Assembly: GCA_018712645.1 (NCBI GenBank)
Contig: DVGO01000065.1
Location: 1-64,000 of the forward strand
Length of the DNA: 64,000 nucleotides
DNA from: Candidatus Faecousia faecavium
GTDB taxonomy: Bacteria > Bacillota > Clostridia > Oscillospirales > Oscillospiraceae
Reading direction: 5' to 3'
Made by a program: the position numbers and the translations under genes. This document shows positions 1-9,326 of the stretch, in pieces (the stretch's first letter is position 1; every line of letters starts with the position of its first letter). The notes beneath the pieces are model-generated. The model was not told the DNA's origin. It searched no databases and saw only the letters and a program-made list of their open reading frames with translations.

Positions 1-39
1 CGCCGGCGCAGACCCCAAAAGCCTTCCGGCGAAGCATAA
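1..39 (+). CDS. possible C-terminal tail of an upstream gene
   Basis: Frame 1 is open from the window edge to a TAA at 37-39. It encodes a short arginine- and proline-rich tail ending in Ser-Gly-Glu-Ala. The next gene starts 27 bases later on the same strand, so this may be the end of an operon partner. The piece is too short to identify and could be chance. Confidence 0.25.
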   Translation, partial: RRRRPQKPSGEA

Positions 40-66
40 CGGCCCAGATAAGGAGCAGAAAGAATC

Positions 67-2064
67 ATGTTGAAAAAGAAAATACCCCTGTCCCCCGGAG
101 TGTTCCTGGTGGGACTGGTGGTGTATAACGAATGGATGCTTCATCTGTGGATCACCGAGACCTTCCAGTGGGGGCGCTTTGCCGCCCTCACTGCTTTTGC
201 CCTGGGTCTGGGGTGCATCCTGGGATGTTTGGTCAGCCTGATTCCCCAGGGCGGCGCGGCCAAAGCGACCGCCATCGTTCTGGCACTGGTGGTTACCATA
301 ATCTGGCTGATGGAGTACTTCCTGTCCGATGCCTACGGCGGCTTTATGTCTCCGTCCACCATTTTCAACGGCGCCGGCGGCGTGGCCACGGACTATCTGG
401 ATGTGGTTATCTCCCTGCTGCTGCGAAATCTGTGGCGGCTGGGGCTGATGCTGCTGCCGGTTGTGCTGTATGCTCTGCTGTGCAGCGGCGCACCTGCCAC
501 CTGGTCCCTGCGGGGAATGCTGGCAGGAGGTGCGCTCTGCGCCTACCTGCTGGGCCTGGGAGCTGCCTACACACTGACCGGGGACTTTGCCAAGCTGGGC
601 GGGGCCTATGCCTTTGACAGCACCACCCGGTGCTATGGACTGCATGTAGCCCTGGCGCTGGAAGCAACCCGGGGCACCGGCACTTCCCAGGAGCCGGAAT
701 TTGCCGTTCCCACTCCCCAGCAGCCGGAGCCCACCGAATCTACTCAGGCATCCACTTCGGAAACGGAGCCGGAAATCCTCTACGAAGAAAATGTAATGCC
801 GGGGCTGGATTTTGAAGCGCTGGCTCAGGAGGAGAAAGACAGCAGCATCGCCTCCCTGCACCGGTATGTTGCCTCCCTGACGCCTTCCCGGCAGAACCAG
901 TATACCGGCTTGTTTGAAGGGAAGAACCTGATTCTCATCACCGCGGAAGCCCTGACCAAAGAGGCCATTGACCCGGAACTGACGCCCACCTTGTACCGTC
1001 TGGCTACCCAGGGCATCCAGTTTACCGACTACTACCAGCCCGCCTGGGGTGCCAGCACCATTTCCGGAGAATTTTCCAACCTGATGGGCCTGGTTCCCAC
1101 CAACGGCGGTATGTGTATGAAGGAAGTCAAGCAGCAGAATTTCTTCCTGACCATGGGTCACCAGATGCAGAAACTGGGCTACTGGAGCGCCGCCTATCAC
1201 AACAATAACAAGGACTTCTACGACCGGGATCAGACCCACACCCTCATCGGCTATGACCGTTTCATCGCCCTGTACGGTGGACTGGAAAATGTGGAGCCGG
1301 TTTGGCCGGAAAGCGACTGGGAAATGATGGTGGAAACCATCCCTCAGTACATAGACCAGCAGCCCTTCAGCGTCTACTACATGACGGTCAGCGGTCACAG
1401 TGTTTATAGCCTGACCGGCAGCGCCATGGCACGGAAGCACTATGACGAAGTGAAGGATCTTCCCTACTCCGAGCCGGTGAAATGCTACTTAGCGGCCACC
1501 CTGGAACTGGAAGCCGCCATGAAATATCTGGTAGAGCAGCTGGAAGAAGCGGGCATTGCCGACGATACGGTGATTGTCATGGCCACGGATCATTACCCTT
1601 ATGGCCTGGAAAAGAGCAGCACCTGGAACAATGCCTCCGACTACCTGGCGGAGCTGTATGGGGTAGAGCGCTACGACCACATTACCCGGGACCACAACGC
1701 ACTGATTATTTGGAGTGGCTGCCTGGAAGGGCAGAATATTGTGGTGGACGAGCCGGTGTACAGCCTGGATATTCTGCCTACCCTTTCCAACCTCTTTGGT
1801 GTGGAATACGATTCCCGGCTGCTGGTAGGACGGGACGTGTTCTCCGGGGAGATGCCCCTGGTGCTGTGGCCGGATTTCAGCTGGAAGACGGAAAAGGGAA
1901 TTTACAATGCCCAGACCGGTAAGTTTACCCCCAATCCGGGGCAGGAAGCCGACGAAGAATACCTGTCCTACGTTCACGCCCTGGTGCAGAACAAGATCAC
2001 CTACTGCCGGTATGTGCTGAACAACGACTATTTCAAATATCTGGACAAAGCCCTGACAGAATAA
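67..2064 (+). CDS. LTA synthase-like phosphoglycerol transferase/sulfatase family membrane protein
   Basis: This 665-residue protein has about five hydrophobic helices within roughly residues 8-172, then a Pro/Thr/Glu-rich linker near 215-255. An extracellular alkaline-phosphatase-fold domain starts near residue 275. That layout is typical of LtaS-type enzymes, which move glycerol-phosphate or related groups onto envelope polymers. Expected active-site residues are visible: Glu in the TAEAL motif, candidate nucleophile Thr331 in STISGEF, His444 in SGHS, and Asp508-His509 in a TDH motif. The start follows an AAGGAG site about 11 bases upstream. A strong hairpin follows the stop. The substrate could be glycerol phosphate, phosphoethanolamine or another headgroup, because the family is broad. 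Its relation to genes before the window is unknown. Confidence 0.85.
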   Translation: MLKKKIPLSPGVFLVGLVVYNEWMLHLWITETFQWGRFAALTAFALGLGCILGCLVSLIPQGGAAKATAIVLALVVTIIWLMEYFLSDAYGGFMSPSTIFNGAGGVATDYLDVVISLLLRNLWRLGLMLLPVVLYALLCSGAPATWSLRGMLAGGALCAYLLGLGAAYTLTGDFAKLGGAYAFDSTTRCYGLHVALALEATRGTGTSQEPEFAVPTPQQPEPTESTQASTSETEPEILYEENVMPGLDFEALAQEEKDSSIASLHRYVASLTPSRQNQYTGLFEGKNLILITAEALTKEAIDPELTPTLYRLATQGIQFTDYYQPAWGASTISGEFSNLMGLVPTNGGMCMKEVKQQNFFLTMGHQMQKLGYWSAAYHNNNKDFYDRDQTHTLIGYDRFIALYGGLENVEPVWPESDWEMMVETIPQYIDQQPFSVYYMTVSGHSVYSLTGSAMARKHYDEVKDLPYSEPVKCYLAATLELEAAMKYLVEQLEEAGIADDTVIVMATDHYPYGLEKSSTWNNASDYLAELYGVERYDHITRDHNALIIWSGCLEGQNIVVDEPVYSLDILPTLSNLFGVEYDSRLLVGRDVFSGEMPLVLWPDFSWKTEKGIYNAQTGKFTPNPGQEADEEYLSYVHALVQNKITYCRYVLNNDYFKYLDKALTE

Positions 2065-2066
2065 AG

Positions 2067-2110
2067 ATACCCCCACAGGAACCAAGCAGATTCCTGTGGG
2101 GGTATTGTTT
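2067..2110. terminator. bidirectional intrinsic terminator
   Basis: Perfect 15-bp arms at 2067-2081 and 2091-2105 form a hairpin followed by a T-rich run. It lies between two convergent genes and can end both transcripts. Confidence 0.85.
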
Positions 2111-2113
2111 TGC

Positions 2114-3178
2114 TCAGGAGTTACCCTTTCGGGCTTCTACTTCTTCCGCAACGTTCAGGCTGCGCAGGACGCTGTAATCGTCGTAACGGGTATCGCCGCT
2201 TTCCGCCAGGAATACCAGACGGATCTCCGGGTCATCAAAGGTGATATTGGAGACGGTCTGCTTGATGCTGCCAGGCTCTACGCCGCTGACATACATCCGG
2301 CACCGCCCGTCGGGCAGGGGGAAGGTCACATCTGTAACCCCGAAGGACAGCACAAAGTTGTCGGCGCTGCAGGAGGAAATCAGGGTATCCGCCGCAGTTT
2401 TCAGAGCGGCAGCCTTGTCCCCTTCAAAAATGTACTGATCGGAATTGGGGAAGCAGAAATCCGACAGCAGTACTTCGTTAAAGCCCATGCTCCGCAGTTC
2501 CAGCACCACAGAGCTGATCCAGTTGGTGGCGGCGGACTTGGTGGGGTCGAGCCAGTAGCAGCCGCCTTCATCCATCCAAAGGCCGATCCGGCTGGGCATG
2601 TACAGGCCGGCGGCAACGTTCTTGTTGCCGAATTCCCGGTCCCGGAAGGCGCTGATCTGAGCGATGGTGTAAAAGCCCTTGTCTTTCAGCTTCTGTACCA
2701 GGGATTCGTAGGCGGTAATATCCGTACTCTGGGAGATGGTGGCGCCGGCCAGCTGGGTGTTGTAGAAGAAGGAACCGTAGCCGCCCTTCATCTCAATCAT
2801 CACCGGGGTGCCGGAGGAAAGCCGCTCCACCTGCAGCAGCACATTGTTGATATCATCTTTCACCATCTGCTGGGTGATGTAATAGCCCGACAGCTGCTTG
2901 AGATCGTTGCTGGTGTCAATGGCATTCGCACCTTCGTTGTAGAAGATGGAAACCTTTGCCTCTGCCACCGGGGGCACGGCTACCTCGCCGATGACATCGT
3001 TGGCGGACTGGGAAAAGTCCAGCCGGGCGCCGCCGTCTTCCTGGTTGGTGTAGACCACATACCGCTGCAGCCAGATAACCCAGCACAGCCAGGCGATGGT
3101 TCCCACCACCAGCAGGATCATCAGCACAATGCCGACCCGCCTCAAGGTGCGTTGGGTACGATAGGGAATATTCAACAT
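2114..3178 (-). CDS. membrane-anchored putative glycoside-hydrolase-like TIM-barrel protein
   Basis: This 354-residue protein has a short basic N-terminus and one hydrophobic helix at about residues 15-36, so it is probably anchored with the rest outside the cell. The exported part resembles the putative glycosyl hydrolase domain (DUF4015-like, TIM barrel) seen in Firmicutes. Recognisable pieces are a barrel strand pattern ending in ISAFRDRE, a WMDEGG segment and a LLSDFCFP strand. The start has an AAGGAG site about 10 bases upstream. It lies 24 bases after prmA on the same strand and is probably cotranscribed. No substrate can be assigned, and the family call is by motif resemblance only. 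Confidence 0.6.
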   Translation of the reverse strand: MLNIPYRTQRTLRRVGIVLMILLVVGTIAWLCWVIWLQRYVVYTNQEDGGARLDFSQSANDVIGEVAVPPVAEAKVSIFYNEGANAIDTSNDLKQLSGYYITQQMVKDDINNVLLQVERLSSGTPVMIEMKGGYGSFFYNTQLAGATISQSTDITAYESLVQKLKDKGFYTIAQISAFRDREFGNKNVAAGLYMPSRIGLWMDEGGCYWLDPTKSAATNWISSVVLELRSMGFNEVLLSDFCFPNSDQYIFEGDKAAALKTAADTLISSCSADNFVLSFGVTDVTFPLPDGRCRMYVSGVEPGSIKQTVSNITFDDPEIRLVFLAESGDTRYDDYSVLRSLNVAEEVEARKGNS

Positions 3179-3202
3179 AGTCAGCTAACTCCTTTTTCTC
3201 GC

Positions 3203-4129
3203 TTACAGACAGGCGCGGACACAGCGCCAGTCCTCTTTTTCCCGGACAGCGGCAACCTTCAGCCCGGCGTTTTCCAGAGCGGAAATCACGTCTGCCAGCC
3301 GGACATCCAGAATGCCGGAGCAGATCAGGGTGCTATCCGGTCCCAGAAACTGGGGAAGCACCGGGGCAAGGCCGATGATCACATCTGCCACAATATTCAC
3401 CAGCACCAGATCATAGGTGCCGGCCAGAGAGGCCATCAGATTTTTGTCCTCCGTCACGTTGCCGGTGAGGGCGGTAAATTCCGGGGCGGCAAAGCCGTTG
3501 TAGGCTGCGTTCTCCCGGGCGATGTCCTCGGCCTTGGGGTCAATATCCACGCCGATGGCCCGGGCAGCGCCCAGCCGCAGGGCGGCGATGGACAAAATCC
3601 CGCTTCCGCTGCCCAGGTCCAGACACCGGAAGCCAGGCTTCACCACCCGTTCCATCTCCTCCATCACCATCTGGGTGGAGGGGTGTGCGCCGGTGCCGAA
3701 GGTCAGGCCCGGGTCCAGAATGACCTTTTTCCGGGGCGTTTCCTGATCGGCAAGCCAGTAAGGCAGCACCACCAGAGAATCGCCCACTTCCTGAGGCGGG
3801 TAATTTTCCTTCCAGCACTCGTCCCAGTCCGTTTCGGCCAGGGCGGCGGTGGTCATGGGGGTCTGCATCTGCTTTGCCAAATCTTCCAGCCGGGCAAGAC
3901 CTGCATGGTCGGTATCTTCCAGATACAGCTTCACCTGGGAAAGGCCCTGAAGCTTTTGCTGCAAACCTTCGTCTATGTAATCCCAGTAAGCCCGGTTTTC
4001 CTCCAAAAATGTCTCAAATTCCTGCTGATCTTCCATCACCAGATCGGAAAAGCCCTGCGCGGTCAGGGTGTTGACCACGGTGTTCATATTCCGGGGGGTG
4101 GTATGCAGGGTAATTTCCAGCCAAGCCAT
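3203..4129 (-). CDS. prmA: ribosomal protein L11 methyltransferase
   Basis: PrmA trimethylates ribosomal protein L11 using S-adenosylmethionine. The N-terminal substrate-recognition domain begins MAWLEI. The C-terminal Rossmann domain carries the SAM-binding strand and loop CLDLGSGSGILS, followed by an acidic IGVDIDP strand and an LVLVNIVADVI strand, all typical of the family. The start is placed at 4129 rather than nine codons upstream because an AGGAGG site sits 8 bases before this ATG. The 308-residue length is normal. A promoter lies upstream at 4169-4197, and the membrane-anchored protein follows in the same operon. Confidence 0.92.
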   Translation of the reverse strand: MAWLEITLHTTPRNMNTVVNTLTAQGFSDLVMEDQQEFETFLEENRAYWDYIDEGLQQKLQGLSQVKLYLEDTDHAGLARLEDLAKQMQTPMTTAALAETDWDECWKENYPPQEVGDSLVVLPYWLADQETPRKKVILDPGLTFGTGAHPSTQMVMEEMERVVKPGFRCLDLGSGSGILSIAALRLGAARAIGVDIDPKAEDIARENAAYNGFAAPEFTALTGNVTEDKNLMASLAGTYDLVLVNIVADVIIGLAPVLPQFLGPDSTLICSGILDVRLADVISALENAGLKVAAVREKEDWRCVRACL

Positions 4130-4168
4130 GGCGGCATCCTCCTGTGTCAAAAGCAAGTTCGTCTTGTT

Positions 4169-4197
4169 ATTTTAACGCAAAACCCGGGAAAAGACAA
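4169..4197 (-). promoter_or_regulatory. SigA-type promoter of prmA
   Basis: On the minus strand a TTGTCT -35 box is separated by 17 bases from a TAAAAT -10 box, about 40 bases upstream of the prmA start. Confidence 0.6.
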
Positions 4198-4312
4198 CTG
4201 AAAAACTCTTAAATTTTTGTGTACTACTTCCTATTTTGGAGAAAATGGTATATAATATCCCGTACATGACAATTCTGGAAATCCAGGAACGGATTTCCGT
4301 TAGGAGACAGGT

Positions 4313-5578
4313 ATGATCGAAACCATTTCCCTTTCCCCCGGCGTGACCCTGCGCTGCTGCCGGGATGCACGTTTCAAACAGGGCTGCCTGAGCGTCCAGC
4401 TGGTGCGCCCCATGACCCGGCAGGAATCTGCCAAAAACGCCCTGCTTCCTGCGGTGCTGCTGCGGGGCACTCAAAGCTGCCCGGATCTGCGGGCCATAAC
4501 GTTGCGGCTGGATACCCTCTACGGCGCCAGTGTCAATCCTTTGGTTCGCCGGGTGGGGGATTATCAGGCCACAGGACTGTACTGCAGCTTCATGGATGAT
4601 CGGTTTGCCCTGCCGGGAGATGCGGTGCTGCAGCCCATGGTGGCATTTTTGGAAGAACTGCTGCTGGATTCCCCGGTGGAAAACGGGGGATTTTGGGAAG
4701 CCTTTGTGGAAAGCGAAAAGAAAAATCTGGTTTCCGCCATTGAGTCCGAGCGCAACGACAAGCGGGTTTACGCCATGAGCCGGCTGCTGCGGATTCTGTG
4801 CAAGGAAGACAGTTTCGGTCTGCCCCGTCTGGGCGAGCCGGAGCAGGTCAGTGCCATCACCCCCCAGGGGCTGTATGAGCACTACCAGCAGATTCTTCGC
4901 AGCAGCACATTGGAAATTTTCTATGTGGGCAGCGCCGAAAGCAGCCAGGTGGCCCAGCTTCTGCAGCCCATGCTGTCCCGGATTCCCCGTCAGTGGCAGC
5001 CCCTTTCTCCCCAGACCGGCTTCCACCCCTGTCCGGGAGACAACGTGGTGGAGACCATGGACGTATCCCAGGGAAAGCTGGGTATGGGATTTGTGACTCC
5101 CATCACCAATCGGGACCCTGCCTTCCCGGCCATGCAGGTACTCAATACCCTCTTCGGTGGGGGCATGACCAGCAAGCTGTTTGTAAACATCCGGGAAAAG
5201 CACTCCCTGTGCTATTCCATCGGTTCTGCCTACTACGGGGCCAAGGGCATCGTCACCGTGTCTGCCGGAATTGACTTTGACAAAGAAAGCCAGACCCGGG
5301 GAGAAGTCCTTGCCCAGCTGAAAGCCTGCCAGGATGGCCAGATTACCCCTGCGGAGCTGACCGCTGCCAAGGAAGCGGTGCTCAGCAGCCTCCGGGCCAC
5401 CCATGATTCCCCTGGGGCCATCGAAGGCTATTACGCAAGCGCCGCCCTCAGCGCTCTGAATCTGACGGTGCCGGCGTATATGGAAGCTGTGTCCAAGGTT
5501 ACCATGGAGGACGTGGTGGCGGCGGCCCGGCAGATGAAGCTGCACAGCACCTACTTCCTGAAAGGAGAGAGCCAATGA
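4313..5578 (+). CDS. M16 family peptidase-like protein, non-catalytic subunit (YmfF-like)
   Basis: This 421-residue protein has the two-lobed M16 fold but no HxxEH zinc motif in its first lobe. The C-terminal lobe keeps the IREKHSLCYS segment with the Arg/Tyr pair typical of the non-catalytic half of M16 heterodimers. The stop overlaps the next ATG (ATGA), implying translational coupling with the active-type partner. The arrangement matches the ymfF/ymfH pair of bacilli. Partner proteins of this class process small peptides or envelope proteins, but the substrate here is unknown. A TATAAT at 4251-4256 may belong to its promoter. Confidence 0.85.
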   Translation: MIETISLSPGVTLRCCRDARFKQGCLSVQLVRPMTRQESAKNALLPAVLLRGTQSCPDLRAITLRLDTLYGASVNPLVRRVGDYQATGLYCSFMDDRFALPGDAVLQPMVAFLEELLLDSPVENGGFWEAFVESEKKNLVSAIESERNDKRVYAMSRLLRILCKEDSFGLPRLGEPEQVSAITPQGLYEHYQQILRSSTLEIFYVGSAESSQVAQLLQPMLSRIPRQWQPLSPQTGFHPCPGDNVVETMDVSQGKLGMGFVTPITNRDPAFPAMQVLNTLFGGGMTSKLFVNIREKHSLCYSIGSAYYGAKGIVTVSAGIDFDKESQTRGEVLAQLKACQDGQITPAELTAAKEAVLSSLRATHDSPGAIEGYYASAALSALNLTVPAYMEAVSKVTMEDVVAAARQMKLHSTYFLKGESQ

Positions 5579-6864
5579 TTTGTGAGCATTATCCGGAGCT
5601 GGACGAAACCCTGTACCGGGAAACCCTGGAGAACGGTCTGCCGGTGCTGGTGATTCCCCGGAAGGGATTTACCAAGAAAATTGCCTATTTTGTCACGGAT
5701 TACGGCTCCATCCACCGGGAGTTTACCCTGGAAGGGCAGGAATATCATGCCCCGGCGGGAGTTGCCCATTTTTTGGAGCATAAACTCTTCGACCTGCCGG
5801 GAGAGCGGGATGTCAGCGCGGAATTTGCCGCCATGGGCGCTTCTACCAATGCCTTTACCAGCTATGACATGACGGCTTACTATTTTTCCTGTACCGAGCA
5901 TTTTGACGACTGCCTGAAGCTGCTGCTGGAATTTGTCAGCACTCCGTACTTTACTGAAGAAAGTGTGGCGAAAGAGCAGGGCATTATCGATCAGGAAATC
6001 GGCATGAACGAGGACGCCCCGGACAGCCGGGTGTTTGAAAACCTGATGCAGGCGCTGTATCATGCCCACCCCATCCGGGTGCCCATTCTGGGAACCTCCG
6101 CTACCATCCGGGAAATCACACCCCAGGTGCTGGAAACCTGCCACCGGGCTTTCTATACCCCGGAAAATATGCTGCTGTGCGTCATCGGCGACGTGGAGCC
6201 GGAGCAGGTGGCAAAGATTGCCCGGCAGGTGCTGGGAACGGAACATCGCCCGGCGGGGGTAAAGCAGTACCCCTGGCAGGAGGACATGACCCGGCCCAAG
6301 GAAGAAGTTCAGCTTTCCATGGAAGTTGCCATGCCCATGTTCAGCCTGGGCTTCAAGTGCGAAAGCCTGGGCAAGGGCGCTCAGGCCATTCGGGAGGAAA
6401 TGGTGGCGGACCTGGCAGCGGAGGCCCTGTTTGGTGAATCCTCCGAACTGTACCTGAAGCTTTACGAGGAAGGCTTGATTGACTCGTCCTTCGGCGGCGG
6501 GTTTGAAACCATCGACGGCTGCGCCATGCTGCTGTGCTCCGGCGATTCCGACGATCCCCACGCCGTCCGGGATGCCATTACAGCCCAGGGAGAAAAACTT
6601 GCTGCCCAGGGACTGGAAGAGGATGCCTTCCTGCGGATGAAGCGCAGCGCCTTGGGCCGCCGGATTCGGGGACTGGACAGCTTTGACGCCACCTGCTTCC
6701 GGGTCTGCGCCTACCACTTCTCGGATTTTGACTATTTCCGCTTCCCGGAAATTTACCGGGATATCCAGCCGAAGGAAATCTGTGATTTCCTGGGCCGGGT
6801 GGTCCGGGCCGACCGGTGCAGCCTGTCCATCATCAACCCGATTTCTGAGCATGTAGGAGGATGA
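5575..6864 (+). CDS. M16 family zinc metallopeptidase (YmfH-like)
   Basis: This 429-residue protein is the catalytic partner of the preceding gene. The inverted zinc motif HxxEH is present as HFLEH (His65, Glu68, His69), followed about 75 residues later by the downstream acidic zinc-ligand region (IIDQEIGMNED). The start codon overlaps the previous stop, giving matched amounts of a probable heterodimer. lgt follows after 4 bases, so the three genes form an operon. The protein is probably cytoplasmic, since no signal peptide is visible. The assignment to M16 is secure; the physiological substrate is not. Confidence 0.9.
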   Translation: MICEHYPELDETLYRETLENGLPVLVIPRKGFTKKIAYFVTDYGSIHREFTLEGQEYHAPAGVAHFLEHKLFDLPGERDVSAEFAAMGASTNAFTSYDMTAYYFSCTEHFDDCLKLLLEFVSTPYFTEESVAKEQGIIDQEIGMNEDAPDSRVFENLMQALYHAHPIRVPILGTSATIREITPQVLETCHRAFYTPENMLLCVIGDVEPEQVAKIARQVLGTEHRPAGVKQYPWQEDMTRPKEEVQLSMEVAMPMFSLGFKCESLGKGAQAIREEMVADLAAEALFGESSELYLKLYEEGLIDSSFGGGFETIDGCAMLLCSGDSDDPHAVRDAITAQGEKLAAQGLEEDAFLRMKRSALGRRIRGLDSFDATCFRVCAYHFSDFDYFRFPEIYRDIQPKEICDFLGRVVRADRCSLSIINPISEHVGG

Positions 6865-6868
6865 AGCA

Positions 6869-7732
6869 ATGAATTTAAGTCAATACAGCACCATTTCCTT
6901 CCCGTCCTTCGGAATTGAAATCAACCCGCCCCAGGTGCTTTCCCTGGGGGCGGTGGATATCCATCTGTATGGCCTGGTCATTGCCCTGGGGCTGATGCTG
7001 GCGGCAGTGTACGGCATGCGCCGGAGCAAACAGTTCGGACTGACGGAGGACAACATTCTCGACGGCGTTTTGTGGGTCACCCCCTTTGCCATTGTCTGCG
7101 CCCGGGCCTACTATGTGGCCTTTACCTGGGAGTACTATTCCCGCAACCCCATTTCCATTCTGTACATCTGGGAAGGCGGCCTTGCCATTTACGGTGGTGT
7201 TCTGGGAGCAATCCTGGGTATGTGGGTGTTCTGCCGGGTGAAAAAGCTGAAATTTGCGGCGGTGCTGGATCTAGTGCTGCTGGGATTTCTTATTGGTCAG
7301 TCCATGGGCCGGTGGGGCAACTTCTTCAACCGGGAAGCCTTCGGCGCGCCTACGGATTCCTTCTTCCGGATGGGTCTGTACAACACCACCACTGCAAGCT
7401 GGGAGTATTACCATCCTACCTTCCTGTATGAATCGGTGTGGAACCTGATTGGGCTGGGGCTGCTGCATGTGCTGTCGAAGAAGCGGCGCTATGACGGTCA
7501 GATTGCCCTGGGCTACGCCGCCTGGTACGGTCTGGGCCGGGCCTTTATTGAAGGACTGCGGATGGACAGCCTGTACTGGGGCCCCTTCCGGGTCAGCCAG
7601 GTGCTGGCGGCGCTGAGCTGCCTGACAGCGGTGGGTATTTTGCTTTGGCAGAGCTTCCGCCCCCACGATTTAAGCGAGCTTTATGTAAACCAGGTCGCCC
7701 AAAGGGAAACCCAGGAGCCCAAAAACGAATAG
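6869..7732 (+). CDS. lgt: prolipoprotein diacylglyceryl transferase
   Basis: Lgt transfers diacylglycerol from phosphatidylglycerol to the lipobox cysteine of prolipoproteins, the first step of lipoprotein maturation at the membrane. This 287-residue protein has seven hydrophobic helices and the family signature GRWGNFFNREAFG. It also has the IWEGGLAIYGG loop and a C-terminal GLGRAFIEGLRMD region. A TAGGAGG site precedes the ATG. Substrates in this window include the two sugar-binding lipoproteins at 7961 and 40256. It ends the M16 operon and is followed by an intrinsic terminator. Confidence 0.97.
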   Translation: MNLSQYSTISFPSFGIEINPPQVLSLGAVDIHLYGLVIALGLMLAAVYGMRRSKQFGLTEDNILDGVLWVTPFAIVCARAYYVAFTWEYYSRNPISILYIWEGGLAIYGGVLGAILGMWVFCRVKKLKFAAVLDLVLLGFLIGQSMGRWGNFFNREAFGAPTDSFFRMGLYNTTTASWEYYHPTFLYESVWNLIGLGLLHVLSKKRRYDGQIALGYAAWYGLGRAFIEGLRMDSLYWGPFRVSQVLAALSCLTAVGILLWQSFRPHDLSELYVNQVAQRETQEPKNE

Positions 7733-7736
7733 ACTC

Positions 7737-7773
7737 AGAAAGCCGGAGAAAGAAACTCCGGCTTTCTTTTTTG
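7737..7773 (+). terminator. intrinsic terminator after lgt
   Basis: Perfect 12-bp arms at 7737-7748 and 7756-7767 are followed by a run of T. Confidence 0.9.
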
Positions 7774-7857
7774 CCATTGGATGATGGCGCTTTTCACCAA
7801 TTTTCCGAATCGCTCCTTGTGGAATATGCAGAACTTTCAAAATCTGCCATTTTTCCG

Positions 7858-7916
7858 TTGCACTTTTATGCAAATTGCGCTATACTCAATGCATGGAACG
7901 ATTGGAATCGTTTCCA
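7858..7916 (+). promoter_or_regulatory. promoter with LacI-type operator for the alpha-glucan operon
   Basis: A TTGCAC -35 box (7858-7863), a 17-base spacer and a TATACT -10 box (7881-7886) are followed by the palindrome TGGAATCGTTTCCA at 7903-7916. The palindrome has the central CG and symmetric arms typical of LacI/CcpA-family operators. It lies just after the predicted transcription start, where a bound repressor would block transcription. The likely repressor is the LacI-family protein at 11447; CcpA is the alternative. Confidence 0.75.
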
Positions 7917-7960
7917 AAATTCACGGTCCGACATGTTCGGACAAAATAGGAGGAAAAACA

Positions 7961-9313
7961 ATGAAAAAGCTGATTGCGATGCTGTTGGCTCTGGTCATGG
8001 TTTTGGGTCTGGCTGCCTGCGGCAGTTCCACCCCCACCGAGACCGAGGCGCCTGCCGCTACTGGCGCTGCAGGTGAAACCCAGGCTGCTGCCAATACCCC
8101 TGCCGGCGAAGGCCGTGTGTATTATCTGAACTTCAAGCCCGAAGCTGACGCTGCTCTGCAGGAGCTGGCTGCTCTGTACACCGAGCAGACCGGTGTGCCT
8201 GTCAAGGTTGTCACCGCTGCTTCCGGCACCTACTCCGACACCCTGACCGCCGAAATGGCCAAGTCTGAGGCTCCCACTGTTTTCAACATCGGCAACATGT
8301 CCGGCCTGAAGGACTGGGACGAATACGCCCTGGATCTGACCGACACCGCTCTGGCCGGTGAGCTGAGCACCGACGACTTCAACCTGTACAACGAAGCCGG
8401 CGAACTGAAGGCTATGGGCCACTGCTACGAGTCCTTCGGCATCATCGTCAACACCGCTCTGCTGGAGAAGGCTGGTCACTCCCTGGAGGAGATCACCAAC
8501 TTTGAGACCCTGAAGACCGTTGCCGACGACATCCATGCCCGCAGCGCAGAGCTGGGCTTTGACGCCTTCTCCGCTTCCGGTCTGGACAGCTCCTCTTCCT
8601 GGCGTTTCTCCGGCCACCTGGCCAACATGCCTTTGGCTTACGAGTTCCGGGATGACGGCGTGACCGAGCAGCCTGCTACCATTACCGGCGCTTACATGGA
8701 CAACTTCCGCAGCATCTGGGACCTGTACATCACCGATACTTCCGCTGATCCCAAGTCCCTGTCCACCTCCACCGCTGACGAGTCCAAGGCTCAGTTCACC
8801 GAGGGCAAGGCTGTGTTCTACCAGAACGGTACCTGGGAATACGCAGGTCTGCTGGAAGCTGGTATGAGCAGCGACGATCTGGCCATGATCCCCATCTACT
8901 GCGGCGTAGAAGGTGAAGAAGAGGCCGGTCTGTGCTCCGGCACCGAGAACTGCTGGGCTGTGAACTCCCAGGTTTCCGAGGCCGATCAGCAGGCTTCTCT
9001 GGACTTCCTGTACTGGCTGGTTACCGACGAAGTGGCTGCCCAGAAGATGGTGGACACCCTGGGTGCTCTGCCCTTCAAGAACGCTCCGGAACCCACCAAC
9101 GTGTTCCTGGCTGACGGCAACCGGATGCTGGAAGAGGGCAAGTACACTGTGACCTGGGCCTTCAACCACACTCCCAACGTCGACTCCTGGAGAGCTACCG
9201 TTGTCACCGCTCTGGCTGCTTACTCTGCTGATCCCACCGATGCCAACTGGGAGCAGGTTGTCTCTGCTTTCGTTGACGGCTGGGCCATCGAGTACAACAT
9301 GGTCAACGGCTAA
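7961..9313 (+). CDS. sugar ABC transporter substrate-binding lipoprotein
   Basis: This extracellular binding protein belongs to a CUT1-type carbohydrate importer. The signal peptide has a KK start, a hydrophobic core and a lipobox with acylated Cys20, followed by a Thr/Ala/Glu-rich linker to about residue 45. The 450-residue length fits family-1 solute-binding proteins. An AGGAGG site precedes the ATG. Two permeases, a LacI regulator and malQ follow, so the ligand is probably maltose, maltodextrin or another alpha-glucan; this comes from context, not from a binding motif. A long perfect hairpin directly after the stop probably raises the amount of this protein relative to the permeases. Confidence 0.9.
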   Translation: MKKLIAMLLALVMVLGLAACGSSTPTETEAPAATGAAGETQAAANTPAGEGRVYYLNFKPEADAALQELAALYTEQTGVPVKVVTAASGTYSDTLTAEMAKSEAPTVFNIGNMSGLKDWDEYALDLTDTALAGELSTDDFNLYNEAGELKAMGHCYESFGIIVNTALLEKAGHSLEEITNFETLKTVADDIHARSAELGFDAFSASGLDSSSSWRFSGHLANMPLAYEFRDDGVTEQPATITGAYMDNFRSIWDLYITDTSADPKSLSTSTADESKAQFTEGKAVFYQNGTWEYAGLLEAGMSSDDLAMIPIYCGVEGEEEAGLCSGTENCWAVNSQVSEADQQASLDFLYWLVTDEVAAQKMVDTLGALPFKNAPEPTNVFLADGNRMLEEGKYTVTWAFNHTPNVDSWRATVVTALAAYSADPTDANWEQVVSAFVDGWAIEYNMVNG

Positions 9314-9326
9314 TTACCAAAGGAAA

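Noticed and set aside
2096..4201. 701-codon plus-strand open frame opposite prmA and its neighbour
   Set aside because: It covers two well-supported minus-strand genes, has no recognisable domain and has a Gly/His/Gln-rich shadow composition.
4313..5578. First M16 protein as a broken peptidase because HxxEH is absent
   Set aside because: Loss of the motif in one partner is normal for YmfF-type subunits of M16 pairs, and the adjacent gene supplies the zinc site.
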